Assembly (NCBI RefSeq): GCF_026262505.1
Contig: NC_067207.1
Location: 5,340,252-5,404,251, forward strand
Source of the DNA: Trichomonas vaginalis G3
Taxonomy: Eukaryota; Parabasalia; Trichomonadida; Trichomonadidae
DNA: 64,000 nt
Direction of reading: 5' to 3'
Shown: positions 1 through 11,251 of the stretch, piece by piece
Position numbering within the stretch: position 1 is the first letter of the stretch
How the letters are laid out: every line of letters starts with the position of its first letter
Notes under the pieces: generated by a model
Databases searched by the model: none
What the model saw: the letters and a program-made list of their open reading frames with translations, nothing else
What the model was told of the DNA's origin: nothing
Position numbers and translations under genes: made by a program

Positions 1-2409
1 AATTCAACGGAAGAATATGAGAGTTCAGAAGTATTTAATTTACTAGATTCTGTTTGCAATCAAGAAAAATCTCAAGTACAGGCAGACGAAAAACAGGCAG
101 ATCAGTCATCAAAAGCACCTACAACAAGATCTAAAAGATGGTCGTATGAAGAAGAGGAAATCCTAGTAACCAAATACGCAGAATTAGGCTCCGACTGGAA
201 TTCCATCGCCAGCTATATTCCAGGCCGCACAGCAAGCGCTATTATGCAACATTTTCAGATTCATAATAAATATCTTATGACAATAAAGCCAAAAGTCGGA
301 TCAAAGACACTTTCCATAGGTGGATCATCAAGTTCTGGTTCCCAACCTGGTGTTTCCTTATCACATTCTCAGTCATTTGATCTTCAATTTGACGAAAAGA
401 ACAATGACATGCTGTTCGAAGCCTGGAAGATATATGGAAATGACTGGGATTCCATTTCATGCATATTTCCACAGTATTCGACCCAAACTCTCTCAAGTTA
501 TTGGAATAATATTTTATTACCTAAATATTTGACGACAAACATGATTCCATTCCAAGCAGATGAGGAATCAGGTGACTTTACATACAGATTGCCAAAGAGT
601 TCTCGTAAAAAAGTCCGATCATATTCATTATCTAAGTCAGTTATCATGCAGGATATTCAGAATGAACCAGCTCAGTCCCAGCAACCAGCATCTCAGACAA
701 CACAGAACGAGTCCAATGAAAATTCATCCCAAAGTGAACCTCGTTACGCCCCTAACAACCGTTTTCTTCTATGGACTGCAGAGGAAGAGAACACAGTTAT
801 AAACATGAAGATGAAAGGTGCCTCATTCGAGGAGATCTCTTCTGTTCTCACGAATAGGACTGCTTCGACAATTGCAACGAGATGGTATCAGAAATTACAG
901 AAACAGCTTCAAAAATCATCACAAACTGAGGAAGAAGTACAATCAGAACAAAATGGATACGACTACGATGGCGAAGAATCAAACGAAGATGATTTTGATA
1001 ATAATAATGGTTCTAAAAGACAATGGACACAGAAAGAAGACGAACTATTATTACAGTTATACAAAGAACATCATTCCAACTGGGAAAAGATCAACTCTTT
1101 CTTCACAAACAGAACTCCTGCTGCTTGTAGAATGCACTGCTATTTCCTTAGGCATAAAAGTGACAACGACCAAGCGACCAACCAAGGACCTTCTACAGGA
1201 AGTGCCATGCAGAGACGCAATTCTGTTAGTGCATTGCCAGTTGGAGGTCCTGCACAGTCTACTTTGCCTGTTCCATCGATTTCTCAGAGTATGAATGATA
1301 GTGCAAGCTCTGCAAAGTCGAATGAAAGCGATGAAGAATACGTAGAGCAACAACCAGTCTCAGAGCCTAATTTAAAGCGTACTTATAATAGCTGGACTGA
1401 AGAGGAAGATAAGAAATTAATTGCGGCTATAGAAAAAGGCGCAACATGGCATGAGATATACGCAATGTTCCCAGAAAGGAAAGATACATCAATCAGGACA
1501 CATTGTCAGTGCACTTTGAAGAAGAAGAGGAAGAATTTGAATTTGCCATCAGGAAATCAGAAACAATGGCTCAAAGAAGAAGACAAGAAGATCATTGATA
1601 TGAAGACAAATGGAAAACCATGGCAGGAGATAGCAGCAGCATTGCCAGGAAGGACTCCTGCGGCTATCCAGTCGAGATGGAACTTGAAATTAAAGTTAAA
1701 AGTGGACAAAGAGCCAGGAAGTTCCACAGGGCCATCGAAGACACGTTCAGTAACATTTACAAAGCGCGAAGAGAACATGATTCTGAGGAAAAAGAAAGAA
1801 GGATCTTCATGGGAAGAAATTACTCAACTTTTCACTCCGAAAAAGGCTGCTCACGTCAAGCAATATTACGATCTCTACTTGAAAGGCGAATTCGACGGCG
1901 AAAAGTATGAAATCAAGGACAATGCCGAAAAAAGAGAATATGAAAGCGACAATTTCGACCAAAATGAGGACAAAAGTAATTCGGAAGACTCTCCCGAGTG
2001 GACAGCAGAAGATGATAATGTCATTATTAGTGAATTGAATAAGAAAACTATTAATCCTGACATTGTAAAGCTGTTTCCAAACAGATCTAAGATAAATGTT
2101 TACAGAAGAATCGAGAAAATCAAATCAGACATTGCCCATAGCGCTCCTACTGAGACAGTACCAACACAGCCTGAGAAACAAACTCCAGAACCTCAAAATG
2201 AAACACAACAGAGAATTATCCAAGAAACAAATATCCAAACTCCAATAGAACATAGCATTGTGCCTTGGTCTGACTATGAGGATAATATGCTTCTTGCGAA
2301 AATGAATGAAAAAGTTCCTATTTCGACAATTTGTGATGTTCTTCCAGGAAGAACTGAAAAGGAGATCTTAGAGAGATACAAAGAGATCAATAAGAGCGAT
2401 ATTATCTAA
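1..2409 (+). CDS. Multi-repeat Myb/SANT-domain protein, 5' partial
   Basis: The reading frame is open from the first base, so the gene starts before the window; the ATG at 244 lies inside a Myb repeat and is not the start. Nine Myb/SANT-like repeats can be read, each with three spaced aromatic/hydrophobic positions and usually a GRT/NRT turn before the third helix. They start near bases 136, 385, 763, 1018, 1387, 1561, 1747, 1993 and 2263. The linkers are rich in Ser, Gln and acidic residues. Myb repeats are DNA-binding helix-turn-helix modules, so a nuclear DNA-binding role is inferred. Trichomonads have large Myb families, but most members carry two or three repeats. The stop codon TAA is at 2407-2409. 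Confidence 0.85.
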   Translation, partial: NSTEEYESSEVFNLLDSVCNQEKSQVQADEKQADQSSKAPTTRSKRWSYEEEEILVTKYAELGSDWNSIASYIPGRTASAIMQHFQIHNKYLMTIKPKVGSKTLSIGGSSSSGSQPGVSLSHSQSFDLQFDEKNNDMLFEAWKIYGNDWDSISCIFPQYSTQTLSSYWNNILLPKYLTTNMIPFQADEESGDFTYRLPKSSRKKVRSYSLSKSVIMQDIQNEPAQSQQPASQTTQNESNENSSQSEPRYAPNNRFLLWTAEEENTVINMKMKGASFEEISSVLTNRTASTIATRWYQKLQKQLQKSSQTEEEVQSEQNGYDYDGEESNEDDFDNNNGSKRQWTQKEDELLLQLYKEHHSNWEKINSFFTNRTPAACRMHCYFLRHKSDNDQATNQGPSTGSAMQRRNSVSALPVGGPAQSTLPVPSISQSMNDSASSAKSNESDEEYVEQQPVSEPNLKRTYNSWTEEEDKKLIAAIEKGATWHEIYAMFPERKDTSIRTHCQCTLKKKRKNLNLPSGNQKQWLKEEDKKIIDMKTNGKPWQEIAAALPGRTPAAIQSRWNLKLKLKVDKEPGSSTGPSKTRSVTFTKREENMILRKKKEGSSWEEITQLFTPKKAAHVKQYYDLYLKGEFDGEKYEIKDNAEKREYESDNFDQNEDKSNSEDSPEWTAEDDNVIISELNKKTINPDIVKLFPNRSKINVYRRIEKIKSDIAHSAPTETVPTQPEKQTPEPQNETQQRIIQETNIQTPIEHSIVPWSDYEDNMLLAKMNEKVPISTICDVLPGRTEKEILERYKEINKSDII

Positions 2410-2808
2410 GAAAACATCAATATGCGGAAAACTTATTTTTGTTTTTCAAGAATTTTTTTTATTTTGTTTTTTTATTATTATTAAAATAGAATTTTATATC
2501 TTTTAACCACACTAGTTCAATAACCTACAGTTAAATATAAAGTTTATTCATGCAATATAAAATTCTATTTAACAATTATGTTTAAATGGAAGTATTATTA
2601 GATGAAACAGTTTTTATAGGATAAGTGAAATATATCTTTTCTATATCAACCCTTGAATCAGTGATTTTAGTTGCAAAATTTTGGATTTGATAAAATTTAT
2701 GGGAATAAGGAGCTAATTTTATAGTGATTAAATTATACAAATGATGAAGGTTATATTCACTAATATAAAATGGTATATTTGCATTTTGAAGCAACCGTTT
2801 CCAGAAAA
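2410..2808. other. AT-rich intergenic spacer
   Basis: About 400 bases between two plus-strand genes. It contains T-rich tracts after the Myb stop codon but no recognisable RNA gene, repeat or conserved coding stretch. Confidence 0.5.
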
Positions 2809-3237
2809 ATGACTGACTTCAATCAGCTTCTCGGAGAGTATCTCGACAAGACAGTTATGGCATTAAACAACATTGCAACACTTACAGAAAACTTTGTTAG
2901 CAATTGCGTTGAGAATGGCTGCGTTCCACCACATCCAGCAGATATTGCTCGCCAGAACTACTTCAAAGAAATAACAGGAAGTGAAATTCCAAAATTCGAA
3001 AAGACAGAAAAGACAGAAACAAAGACAACAAAGAAACCAGCGGCAAAGAAATCAGAAAAGACTGAAGAAAAGAAAGAAACAACAGAGAAAAAGAATGAAA
3101 AGAAAGTAGAAAAGGAAGCAAAGAAAGAAGAACCAAAGAATGATGAGTATGACCAAACTCCAGCATCTAGCCAAACTGTAGACGAAACTCCATCTCAGCG
3201 CCATCGCCATCGCCACCGCAAGCAAAAGCAAGAATAA
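2809..3237 (+). CDS. Lysine/glutamate-rich hypothetical protein
   Basis: The encoded protein is 142 aa when started at ATG 2809. An in-frame ATG at 2770 would add 13 residues, but the sequence after 2809 reads more like a normal N terminus. Residues 1-60 form a neutral, probably helical segment with a Cys and a PPHP motif. The rest is a highly charged Lys/Glu/Thr tail made of EKTEK-type repeats, ending in a His/Arg-alternating HRHRHR cluster. I recognise no family. The tail suggests a nucleic-acid or acidic-protein binding region, but this is inference. The upstream 30 bases contain no clear trichomonad initiator. Confidence 0.6.
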   Translation: MTDFNQLLGEYLDKTVMALNNIATLTENFVSNCVENGCVPPHPADIARQNYFKEITGSEIPKFEKTEKTETKTTKKPAAKKSEKTEEKKETTEKKNEKKVEKEAKKEEPKNDEYDQTPASSQTVDETPSQRHRHRHRKQKQE

Positions 3238-3642
3238 AGTATACTACCATTATGAATAAAATAAATGCCTAAGTTATATTTATGAAAATATTCGTTTTTT
3301 TTTTAATACTTAAAAATCTAATACTAATATTAAACATAATAATAGTATATTTGAAAAATGCTATATGATTATTCAAATTTACCTTCTTCTAAATAAAAAT
3401 ATTTGAAATTATCTGATTCAAAGTGTAAAGATCTAATTGAAACAGAGTCACTCATCAGGGTGAATTAAAGAGATGATTAATTCATTACAAGTTATTTCAA
3501 ATTCTAAAATTATTTTGATTGATTTTAGAATTTTTACATCGTTTATATAGTTCAGATAAAGCAATATTTTTATGTCTTATGAATTATATGTTTAAAAAAG
3601 AGAATTATAATTTTAATACAATAATATCTTTATATATATACT
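3238..3642. other. Convergent intergenic spacer
   Basis: Lies between the 3' ends of two convergent genes. It is T-rich and A-rich with no coding signal, and presumably holds both polyadenylation regions. A short inverted repeat around ATTCTAAAAT/ATTTTAGAAT occurs near 3500-3530. Confidence 0.4.
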
Positions 3643-4812
3643 TTATGGTAATTCCTCGACGCAGTACTTCTCAACACTTGGCTTGAGAAGCTCCTTTGCC
3701 TCGGAATATTTGATTAATTCTGCATCTTTAGCCGGTATCTTAACAACGTCGCCGTTTAAAACGAGACGGAGATATGGCTCATTATCTCCCTTCTGCCACA
3801 ATTCTATGGCCAAGTGAGATCTGTAAGGTGGAAGGTATTTTCCTGAAATTCCGAATGAATTCAAAACAGCAGCGATTGTAGAGTCATGGGCGCTGTACAT
3901 CCAGAACTTCTTCTTTGTCTTTTCATTGAGGAGAGCATCGAAATCTCTTAAGGCAACTCTCCAAATTGAAGCTCCATTTGCTCCTGGCGTATAATCGAAG
4001 AAACCGTAAGAATACCATGCGACATCAAGTAGGGCTTGATCAACCATTTTATCTGTAACATAATCAGGTAAATCTTGGTCATTGCAATAATATGAGTATA
4101 ACCAGTCACCAATGAACATCCAGTTGATGCCATCCTTAGTAATATTTAGTTTATCGAAGATACTACCGTAAATTCTCTCTGCCTGCTCTCTTCTCTTGGC
4201 AAATTCGGGTTCTTTGATAAATTTAGCCCATTGCTCTGAGAGATAAGTGCATTGGCCGTAATCTGGGTATAGAGGCTCGTGGTATGGTGTTCCTGTGATA
4301 ATATCCAACTCTTCTCCTGGTTTTGCTGGTGGATAAAATTCGCTCATGAAAGATTGCTGAGATTTAATGCACCTATCAATCTTTGATGATCTTAATCCAA
4401 CAAGTTCTTTGTCCAAACGATTTGGAAGGAATTTGAGTTCTTTAACTAAATAATTTCTGTAAAATTTGCCAAGAGCAGCATGTTGACGCATGCCTGAAAG
4501 TGTAAGTTCACCACCATGGCAGCTAGGTTGGAAAGAAAGAGAATCGTCGTTTAATGAGTTTAAGAATCTTCTTCTGAAACCATTTCCCTTCAATGAGGTA
4601 ATTCTTGGAGAGTATGAATGCTCCGATTGGCATTGCCAGAATCCGGCCTTCTCTGGATCAAGCCATTCTTCCATGGTCGTTCTCATTCCGTGTCTTGTTA
4701 CTAAAGTTAGAGCAATGAGCTTGTGCTTTGGAACTGGATCTGCATGTTTCAATTCTGATTCGCATTGAATCGAGTAGGAGATTGTTTTATAGAGGAAGAA
4801 ATGAAACATCAA
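3643..4812 (-). CDS. Histidine acid phosphatase family protein
   Basis: The 389-aa protein has the phosphatase active-site signature RHGxR at residues 40-44 and the catalytic HD pair in the sequence SAHDS near residue 305. An S/R-rich motif followed by QSFMSEFYP in the middle matches the second histidine-phosphatase block. The first 17 residues are hydrophobic and aromatic and may act as a signal peptide, so a secreted or lysosomal phosphomonoesterase is likely. Two adjacent ATGs (4812 and 4809) are possible starts. Upstream on the coding strand there is an AACGAT sequence resembling the trichomonad M3 promoter motif. Length is normal for the family and no breaks are seen. Confidence 0.88.
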   Translation of the reverse strand: MMFHFFLYKTISYSIQCESELKHADPVPKHKLIALTLVTRHGMRTTMEEWLDPEKAGFWQCQSEHSYSPRITSLKGNGFRRRFLNSLNDDSLSFQPSCHGGELTLSGMRQHAALGKFYRNYLVKELKFLPNRLDKELVGLRSSKIDRCIKSQQSFMSEFYPPAKPGEELDIITGTPYHEPLYPDYGQCTYLSEQWAKFIKEPEFAKRREQAERIYGSIFDKLNITKDGINWMFIGDWLYSYYCNDQDLPDYVTDKMVDQALLDVAWYSYGFFDYTPGANGASIWRVALRDFDALLNEKTKKKFWMYSAHDSTIAAVLNSFGISGKYLPPYRSHLAIELWQKGDNEPYLRLVLNGDVVKIPAKDAELIKYSEAKELLKPSVEKYCVEELP

Positions 4813-6069
4813 TGATAAAAAATTTTCATCGTTTTCTCAGAACCATTCAAAATTTTTAAGATTAATTTTAATAATGCTTAATACATGATAAGAAAGGAAA
4901 TTAAGAACATTTAGAAAAGTGCCAAAAATTATTCATTCAATGAAGAAAGGTGACCAAACTATTTTTTGAAAGTCCGCCATAACTTTAATGGTACTATTTC
5001 AGCGTGTACAATGAATACAAAAATTCTAAGAGTGCCACATAAAATAGTACTTTAGACTTGAGTTAATGCTACCAAGCAAATGTTAAAAAGATGACTTTAG
5101 TGTTTTGATAATCAAAGATTAAAATCATTATTGTCTAAATCAATAATCATAACGACAGAAGTTAATGTTTTTTCATAAGTGCTTTAAATCCACTTTTAAA
5201 AGTATACCTCAAAAATCAAAATATCAAAAAAAATTGGCCGATAGGTTTGGCTTTAATTTTTGTCTGCTTTTATGATTTGATATGGATGTTATAATTTTAA
5301 AAGTTGAGCCAAATTCACCAATAGATTTTTGAGATTTGCAAATACTCAATAATTTTCAGCGTGTTATCTTTTATTAAAAGAACTATTTGGTTTCAGTATC
5401 ATATAAATTGATATTTACTTTCTATTTGAACCTTCATTTAGCTAATGATTTAATAATACAGATTTCATCTAGTCCTTATAAGAGAATTTTGAATTTGTTA
5501 TAATAAAAAAACAAACAGATATAGCTTACACTTCTATAATAAAGATACCTTTTATAGAAATCAGTATGAAATGTGTTTTGGCTTATTGGAAGCATATCAG
5601 ACATAATCGCCATAATCAAAAAATCTATATACCCAATAAGTAATAAATTTGTCGATATAGATTTTCCATAAAATTAGTTTTTAGTCTGATCTTAAAATAA
5701 ATTTAATTTTTTATAAAAAAAATCACATTTAAAAGTACCTTTTTAGTAGCTCGAAATCCTGTTGGTGGATTTGGGGCGTACTTCAAAATTAGCTTTTCTT
5801 CTACATATGCAAGCTATATTTTAAATATGGGGCAAATCGGATCGGCGAAAGGAGTTTAGTTACCTTTCAATGAAGAGCATTCTTGGACTGAGCAAAACAA
5901 CTAGCAATACTTAATTTCCGAATACTTGATGCCAGCATATAATTATAATTACTGAAGTGCAATGAATGAAATTGTAATAATAAGTGATAAAAATCTAATG
6001 ATGCAATAATTTATCTATGGAAATATACCAAAAAAATGTTTAGCAGAACAATAAATGCCATATTTTTTT
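4813..6069. other. AT-rich intergenic region
   Basis: About 1.25 kb with no open frame of useful length and no RNA gene that I can recognise. A short G-rich patch near 5755-5790 is the only compositional change. Confidence 0.4.
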
Positions 6070-6084
6070 ATTCAGATTAAAAAA

Positions 6085-6475
6085 CAATAATAAGTTTATT
6101 GATATCAATACCATGCGAAATAAGTAGTTCGGCTGTTTCTTTACTATTATATCTTGCTGAAACATGAAGAGCGGTTTCTCGGTAATGATTCAATATGGAG
6201 AATTTTTTTCAAATTATAGAACTATTTGAAGTACAATAGAGACCAACACTGATATGGAAGTATAGGATATCAAAGAGCCTTTATAATGGTAATACTATGA
6301 TGGACAAATGCTAAAATTTGACTCAGTTATAATCAAATTTTTGATCTCAGGGATATTGAAAAAGTAAAAATTTGAGGGTATGTTCATTGATTTTTATACC
6401 ATGTGAAATAAGATGTTCGACTGTTTCTTTATTATTATATTATGCCGCAATATGAAGAGCAGTTTGTTCATTTTT
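6085..6475 (-). pseudogene. Ankyrin-repeat gene remnant
   Basis: Two patches on the minus strand translate as ankyrin repeats: one at about 6085-6190 (ETALHVSARYNSKETAELL-type) and one at about 6385-6475 (QTALHIAAYNNKETVEHLI-type). The first continues into an ISHGIDIN turn and the second into ISHGIKIN. They are separated by about 200 bases of sequence with stops, so the gene is decayed. Trichomonads have hundreds of ankyrin genes with this ISHG spacing motif. The two patches are nearly in register with 33-residue units, which suggests they derive from one ancestral array. Confidence 0.75.
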
Positions 6476-6692
6476 TTTTTTCGTTGATGATGAAGGTATT
6501 ATTGACGAAGTATGCCTTCACCATTTCTAGCCTGAGAAAAGGATTCATATTTATGGTATAGATAGAATAGATCATAAGAAGCTTAACTTGAGACTTAGGT
6601 ATGCATTGCGACCTTTCAAAAACAAGGTCCCCACTTCCCACATTTTTGAAGAAAGTGGGTATCAAAAAAAAATTTAATATTCAAAAATTTGG

Positions 6693-6739
6693 GGCCGACG
6701 GCGGTGATGCGCCCTTCGGGCGCATCACCGCCGTCGGCC
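6693..6739. repeat. Perfect 22-bp GC-rich hairpin
   Basis: Arms 6693-6714 and 6718-6739 are perfectly complementary around a TTC loop. Base composition is strongly GC, unlike the surrounding AT-rich DNA. The loop and the immediately flanking GCCC/GGGC resemble the TTC-looped hairpin at the Maverick tips of this window. Confidence 0.9.
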
Positions 6740-6783
6740 ATATAACAAAAAAAATTAAGAATATAAATTTTAATATGTCCTAT

Positions 6784-6857
6784 TTTTTCTTTTCCTTTTT
6801 TTTTCTTCTTCTTTTTCTTTCTCTCTTTTTTTCTTCTTTTTCTTTCTCTCTTTTTTG
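6784..6857 (+). repeat. Polypyrimidine tract with internal repeat
   Basis: About 75 bases of almost pure T/C on the plus strand. A CTTCTTTTTCTTTCTCTC-type unit occurs twice in tandem. No gene reads through it convincingly. Confidence 0.8.
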
Positions 6858-7051
6858 CACTCTTGTCGGTCGAAGTTACGCATTCAAGTTATGAATGCGG
6901 AATATTGTCTCATTCTGGGAGACATGCAATGGCAATATCTTCCAAACTTTATAACTTCTTAAATTCATAAGTTATAATATTAAATCTTTTAATTCTTGAA
7001 AAAAATATTATATCAATCAAATTCATCAATAAAAAATTTGTTTAACATAAA

Positions 7052-8479
7052 CTAAACTATTAATTCTAATAAAATATTTATATTCTCATCTAATTCCTCA
7101 TTATCTTGTTCAGATAAATTATCCAAAACCGAATCAAGATCTTTTTCTTCAAAGTATTGTTTTAATTCATTCATCATTTCTTGATTTAATAGTATTTTTT
7201 GGATAATCTTAATAATGATTTTCAGAGATTTTAGCTGAACTTCAACTGCATCTAATTGAAGTAATTTCACCAACTGCTGATAAGAAAATGGCCATAATTC
7301 TAAAAGTTCATCTTCAAAATTTTGTTATAAATTTACAAAAATCTTCCCTATTCTTAAGATTGTTTGGAATGATAAATCTAAGGATATGTCAGCTGTAATA
7401 TCTATTTCTGTGCAAAACATATATAGAATAGCATTGATATTCTTTTTTATAATTTGACTTCTTCTAAATTCAATTGGAGCTATTTCTAATATGAATGCCA
7501 AATCGTCCATTATGCGATAGGCAAAATTAGGTTCCTCAAATTTTGAAAATGAGATAATTATTTCATCATAGGGGAAATTTTCTCCGTTCCAACCATTTAG
7601 AAACATGTTTTTCATTAATTCACATAAGTCAACACCGCATTCAAAAGAATTTTCTTCATACTCTTTTTGAAAATTTATATTGATAATTTCAATTGAAATT
7701 AATCCGAAATTCAACAGTGATGAATATGATCTGAATATATATTTTTTTGAATCTATCATATCAACTTTATATAAATATTGTAAAATTTGCAGAATTGAAT
7801 TTAAATCCATTTCATTCAAAACTGTTGATATGCTGCAATACTGAAAAATGACTCTGCTTAGATATTTATAATAATAATTGTACACAATTTTCCTGTTTTC
7901 TGAATAGTTCCTTCCAATAACAATATCTAATATGAAAGGTGGAGAAAAATCAATGATCATATGATTTATATATTCTGGTTGTATTTTACATATTGTGGTA
8001 AGGCACTCTAGGGCGTCTCCTACGTTGAGTAAAATATTTGAACCCAAAATGTGTAAGCAAAGGTCTACAAGTCCTGTATCTATCATTTCTGGTATGTTTG
8101 TTGGATTCTTTTGTATAATTTGCGAGAATAACTTTAGAATGCTGTGAATGATTTTATAATCCAAATTACTATTATTTGTTTTTGCGATTAAGGTTTTGAA
8201 TAGCTCTATTGTACAATTATTTACCTCTGTAATTGTGAAATCAAGATCAATGTAATTTTTGAAAAGTTTCATCCATAATAAGAATCTTTGCTGATTAATT
8301 AGATTTTCAGAATCTATTTCTTGCAGGTATTGAACGCCCATTAATATTTTGTCTTCTGATGATTTTTGATAAAATTCATATTCGGAATTAGATAAATTTG
8401 AAAAACTTGGCTCGGCAACCGAGTCACAACTGAGTCGATTCGTTTTGGTAATGAATTCTTCCTTGTATTCATAATCCAT
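7052..8479 (-). pseudogene. ARM-like helical protein gene interrupted by one in-frame stop
   Basis: From ATG 8479 the frame encodes 384 aa of leucine/isoleucine-rich helical repeats resembling armadillo/HEAT folds, ending at TAA 7327-7325. After that stop the same frame stays open for about 90 more codons to 7052, with the same composition and helical pattern. There is no base shift between the two parts, so a single nonsense codon probably splits an ancestral gene of about 475 codons. The shorter product could still be functional. I do not recognise the family. Confidence 0.65.
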
Positions 8480-8733
8480 TTAAAAAATTGTATACTAGAA
8501 TCAAAATCTCGAGCACAAAAGTGACATTGAATACTTGTAAGTATTGAATTCCTATGTAAACTATTCATTTCTATCGTTTTTTGTAGTCCACATTTCCTCA
8601 CTCTCGATTTTACTCATAAAAATATTAAAAAATCACTATACAATATATAAAATATATATTTATATGGTTAAAACAATGTTATTTTTGCGAGATTTCATCT
8701 GAAATTAAAATTAGGGATTTTTTGAATTTTGAA

Positions 8734-9120
8734 CTAAAATTTGTGATTGTTAACTGTTTTTGGGATTGTGACTGTTCCTGTAATGGAACTACCATCAAAC
8801 CATGATTCACCGATAACTCGGAGAACTCTACTCCGATTAGAAGAAGTAGAAAAACTAATGATCTCCAAATTCTCAAAATTTTTAATATTTTGTATTGTTT
8901 CGATCGTTGGTGGTATTGAAATAGATTTAATGTTAGGATTTTTCTCGGGGATAATCTTTGTGACCAAATATTCGTTATTATTGTACAATATATTTTCAGG
9001 AATTAAAGCGTTTTCTATTCTGGAGTTCACAAACGTTGCAGTTCCATTTTCTAATGTATATGAATTATTTTCATCATCGAATTGAATTGCTTTCGCAGTA
9101 GAAAATAGAAGAATTAGCAT
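8734..9120 (-). pseudogene. Truncated BspA-like leucine-rich-repeat protein
   Basis: ATG 9120 begins an 11-residue hydrophobic signal-like leader (MLILLFSTAKA) followed by LRR_5-type repeats with IPPTIETI and VTIPKTV spacing. The family normally has many repeats, a C-terminal membrane helix and several hundred residues. This copy stops after 128 aa with only two or three repeats and no membrane segment. BspA-like proteins are surface proteins common in trichomonads. A transposon (9141-9898) sits 20 bp upstream of the start codon, which may have removed its promoter. Confidence 0.65.
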
Positions 9121-9140
9121 GAAAAATGTCTGAACTTTTA

Positions 9141-9898
9141 AACTGCTTGCCCTAAGGTGGACAATATTGAAAGGAATTCAATGAGTTCTCTCAAAAATAA
9201 CCACCTTTTCATATTCAATACTATTGTCCACCTTTCGTCCAACTTAAATAATTTATTTAGAAACAACAAAACAAAATAGATAAAAATAAATAATGCAGCA
9301 AGGTCCAGAAAGACCTAAAAAATCGAAATGACGGAGTGGATTTTTGATATAACTCATTAAATGGAAATTATGAGATATTATAATTAAATTTTTCACACTA
9401 TCCGAGATATAAGAAAACTAGCATCCAGGTAGCTCGGATATATGGGTAGTATCTATTTTTGGAGAAAACTCCAAAAGTTAAAGTTATGATTTACTAATGA
9501 GAACAATTATAAGAGAAACAAGTAGCTGAAAAGGGGCATCATTTGATATGACTAACAATTACATATTCGTAAGTTTCTGCAATGTCTGTTCGAGGAGAAT
9601 TTCTGCTTGATTTGGATGAACGTTTATAAGTTTTTAGAGTAAATAGTTGAAGAATTTGGAGTTCCTAGTATGAGTATGTTAAGTGGACAGTAGAGAAATT
9701 TGGTAGCAATGCATAACGGTTGCAATATTTTCGGGTAATTCAGAATAGGATCTGTTTGAGCATAAAGAGATGCAATATTATTGCATCTCTAATCATTAAA
9801 GCCATGCATCTTGTGATTTCAATGCGTGTTGTGTCTCTGTTCCGCTCACTAAAAATGTAAAAAAAAATTTGACTATTCTCCACCTTAGGGCAAGCAGT
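9141..9898. mobile_element. 758-bp inverted-repeat element with TA duplication
   Basis: The left end AACTGCTTGCCCTAAGGTGG reappears inverted at 9879-9898, giving at least 21 matching bp of terminal inverted repeat. TA dinucleotides flank both ends (9139-9140 and 9899-9900). A second, internal inverted pair (AAGGTGGACAAT at about 9154 against its complement at about 9224-9236) lies near the left end. No transposase frame is visible, so this is a non-autonomous element; TA targeting points to the Tc1/mariner group. Confidence 0.75.
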
Positions 9899-10201
9899 TT
9901 ATTTTTCGGATCATAGTTTAAGATTTCAAAAAATATTAGTATTGACATGGTACAAATTGTTATCCATTTCCTAAAACAATTTTGAAAAGGACGGTTGATA
10001 AAAACGATTATCAAAAATAGTTCTATTTATCATTTCGTATATACCATATTTTTTGATGATTTTTATTTCTTTTTTAATCAAAATTTAACGGACCTCATTG
10101 AAATCCTCTAAATTTTCTGGGGAAATGTAAAATCATCTTATCGTTTTTTTTATTTTATTTTATTTGTGTGATAAATGCATTAATACTATTTCTAATAACT
10201 A

Positions 10202-11251
10202 GGGGTTTCGTTTTGCGAAAAAAACGTACAATACGCAATTTCGCTAAAAAAACATTTAGCTAGCAATTTCGACCTTTGACTCCACTCAAGACGTCACTTT
10301 TTTAATTTTGCGGTATCATATTTTTGGAAAATCTTTATGAATATTATATAAAAAGTCTCTTTAATATCTATATTTCATATTTTTATCGATTTTTAAAGTT
10401 TTTGCGAAAAGTATTCAATTATTTTTGCTATTTGGTCGGGTAAATGTCTGATTTGCGACATTTTCTGATATGATATTCAGATTCTACGTTGATAATAATG
10501 CTTATAGAACCCTCTTGCTATTGTGTCAAAATTGCGAAACCGATAGCAAAAATATCTCGCAATATCAAAATTGAGATATTGAGTGAATTATGCATTATAG
10601 AGATTAAAAATCTGATTTGTGAAAACATCTCATCAGTTTCTAGCTAATTCAAAAATCTTTACTATCTTATTCGATTAAAATGAAAAGGGAATAGTTTCAT
10701 TATGCTTTAAATGACAGCCTTATAATATAATCATAGTTTTCGCTCAATATGCAGCATTTTTTTTCGAAATCTATGGTCAATATCCTAAATACTGATTGCT
10801 TTGCATTCATATCTCTTACATTTTCTATACCCACATCACTATTCATTGCTATTCCTATCTTTTTCATTTTTGTTTGTTTCTCATAATTTCTCAAAAAACA
10901 CGATAACTTGATATTTGTAAATATCATACTTTATAACGTAAATAAGAACTTGACCTATTAAGAAAAGCAGTAATGAAAAGAAAATCTGAAATTCATAAAA
11001 ATTACAAGTTTCTGATGACAATTAGCTTAATTAAACCAGGTACAAGATTATATAATTGTATTTTCTATCCAATTATCCATATAATATCTTATCCAGAAAA
11101 AATAACTTGATCAATACCAAATGATTTTTTAACTAGTAAATAAAGTATTTTCTTTACACACACATTGTATATCATAGTTTTTTTTGGTTTCGCAAAACAT
11201 CCAAAAACAAATATGCTATAAAAGTGACAATTTTAGCAAAACGAAACCCTT
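10202..11251. mobile_element. 1.05-kb inverted-repeat element with TA duplication
   Basis: The left end GGGGTTTCGTTTTGCGAAAA matches the complement of the right end (AGGGTTTCGTTTTGCTAAAA) at 18 of 20 positions. TA flanks both ends (10200-10201 and 11252-11253). Extra GGTTTCGCAAAAC-like copies occur just inside the right end. There is no convincing coding frame inside, so I read it as non-autonomous. It lies only about 300 bp from the 758-bp element. Confidence 0.7.

Noticed and set aside
9796..10014. Minus-strand open frame of 72 codons
   Set aside because: It straddles the right end of the 758-bp transposon, shows no family signature and has no ankyrin or LRR pattern.
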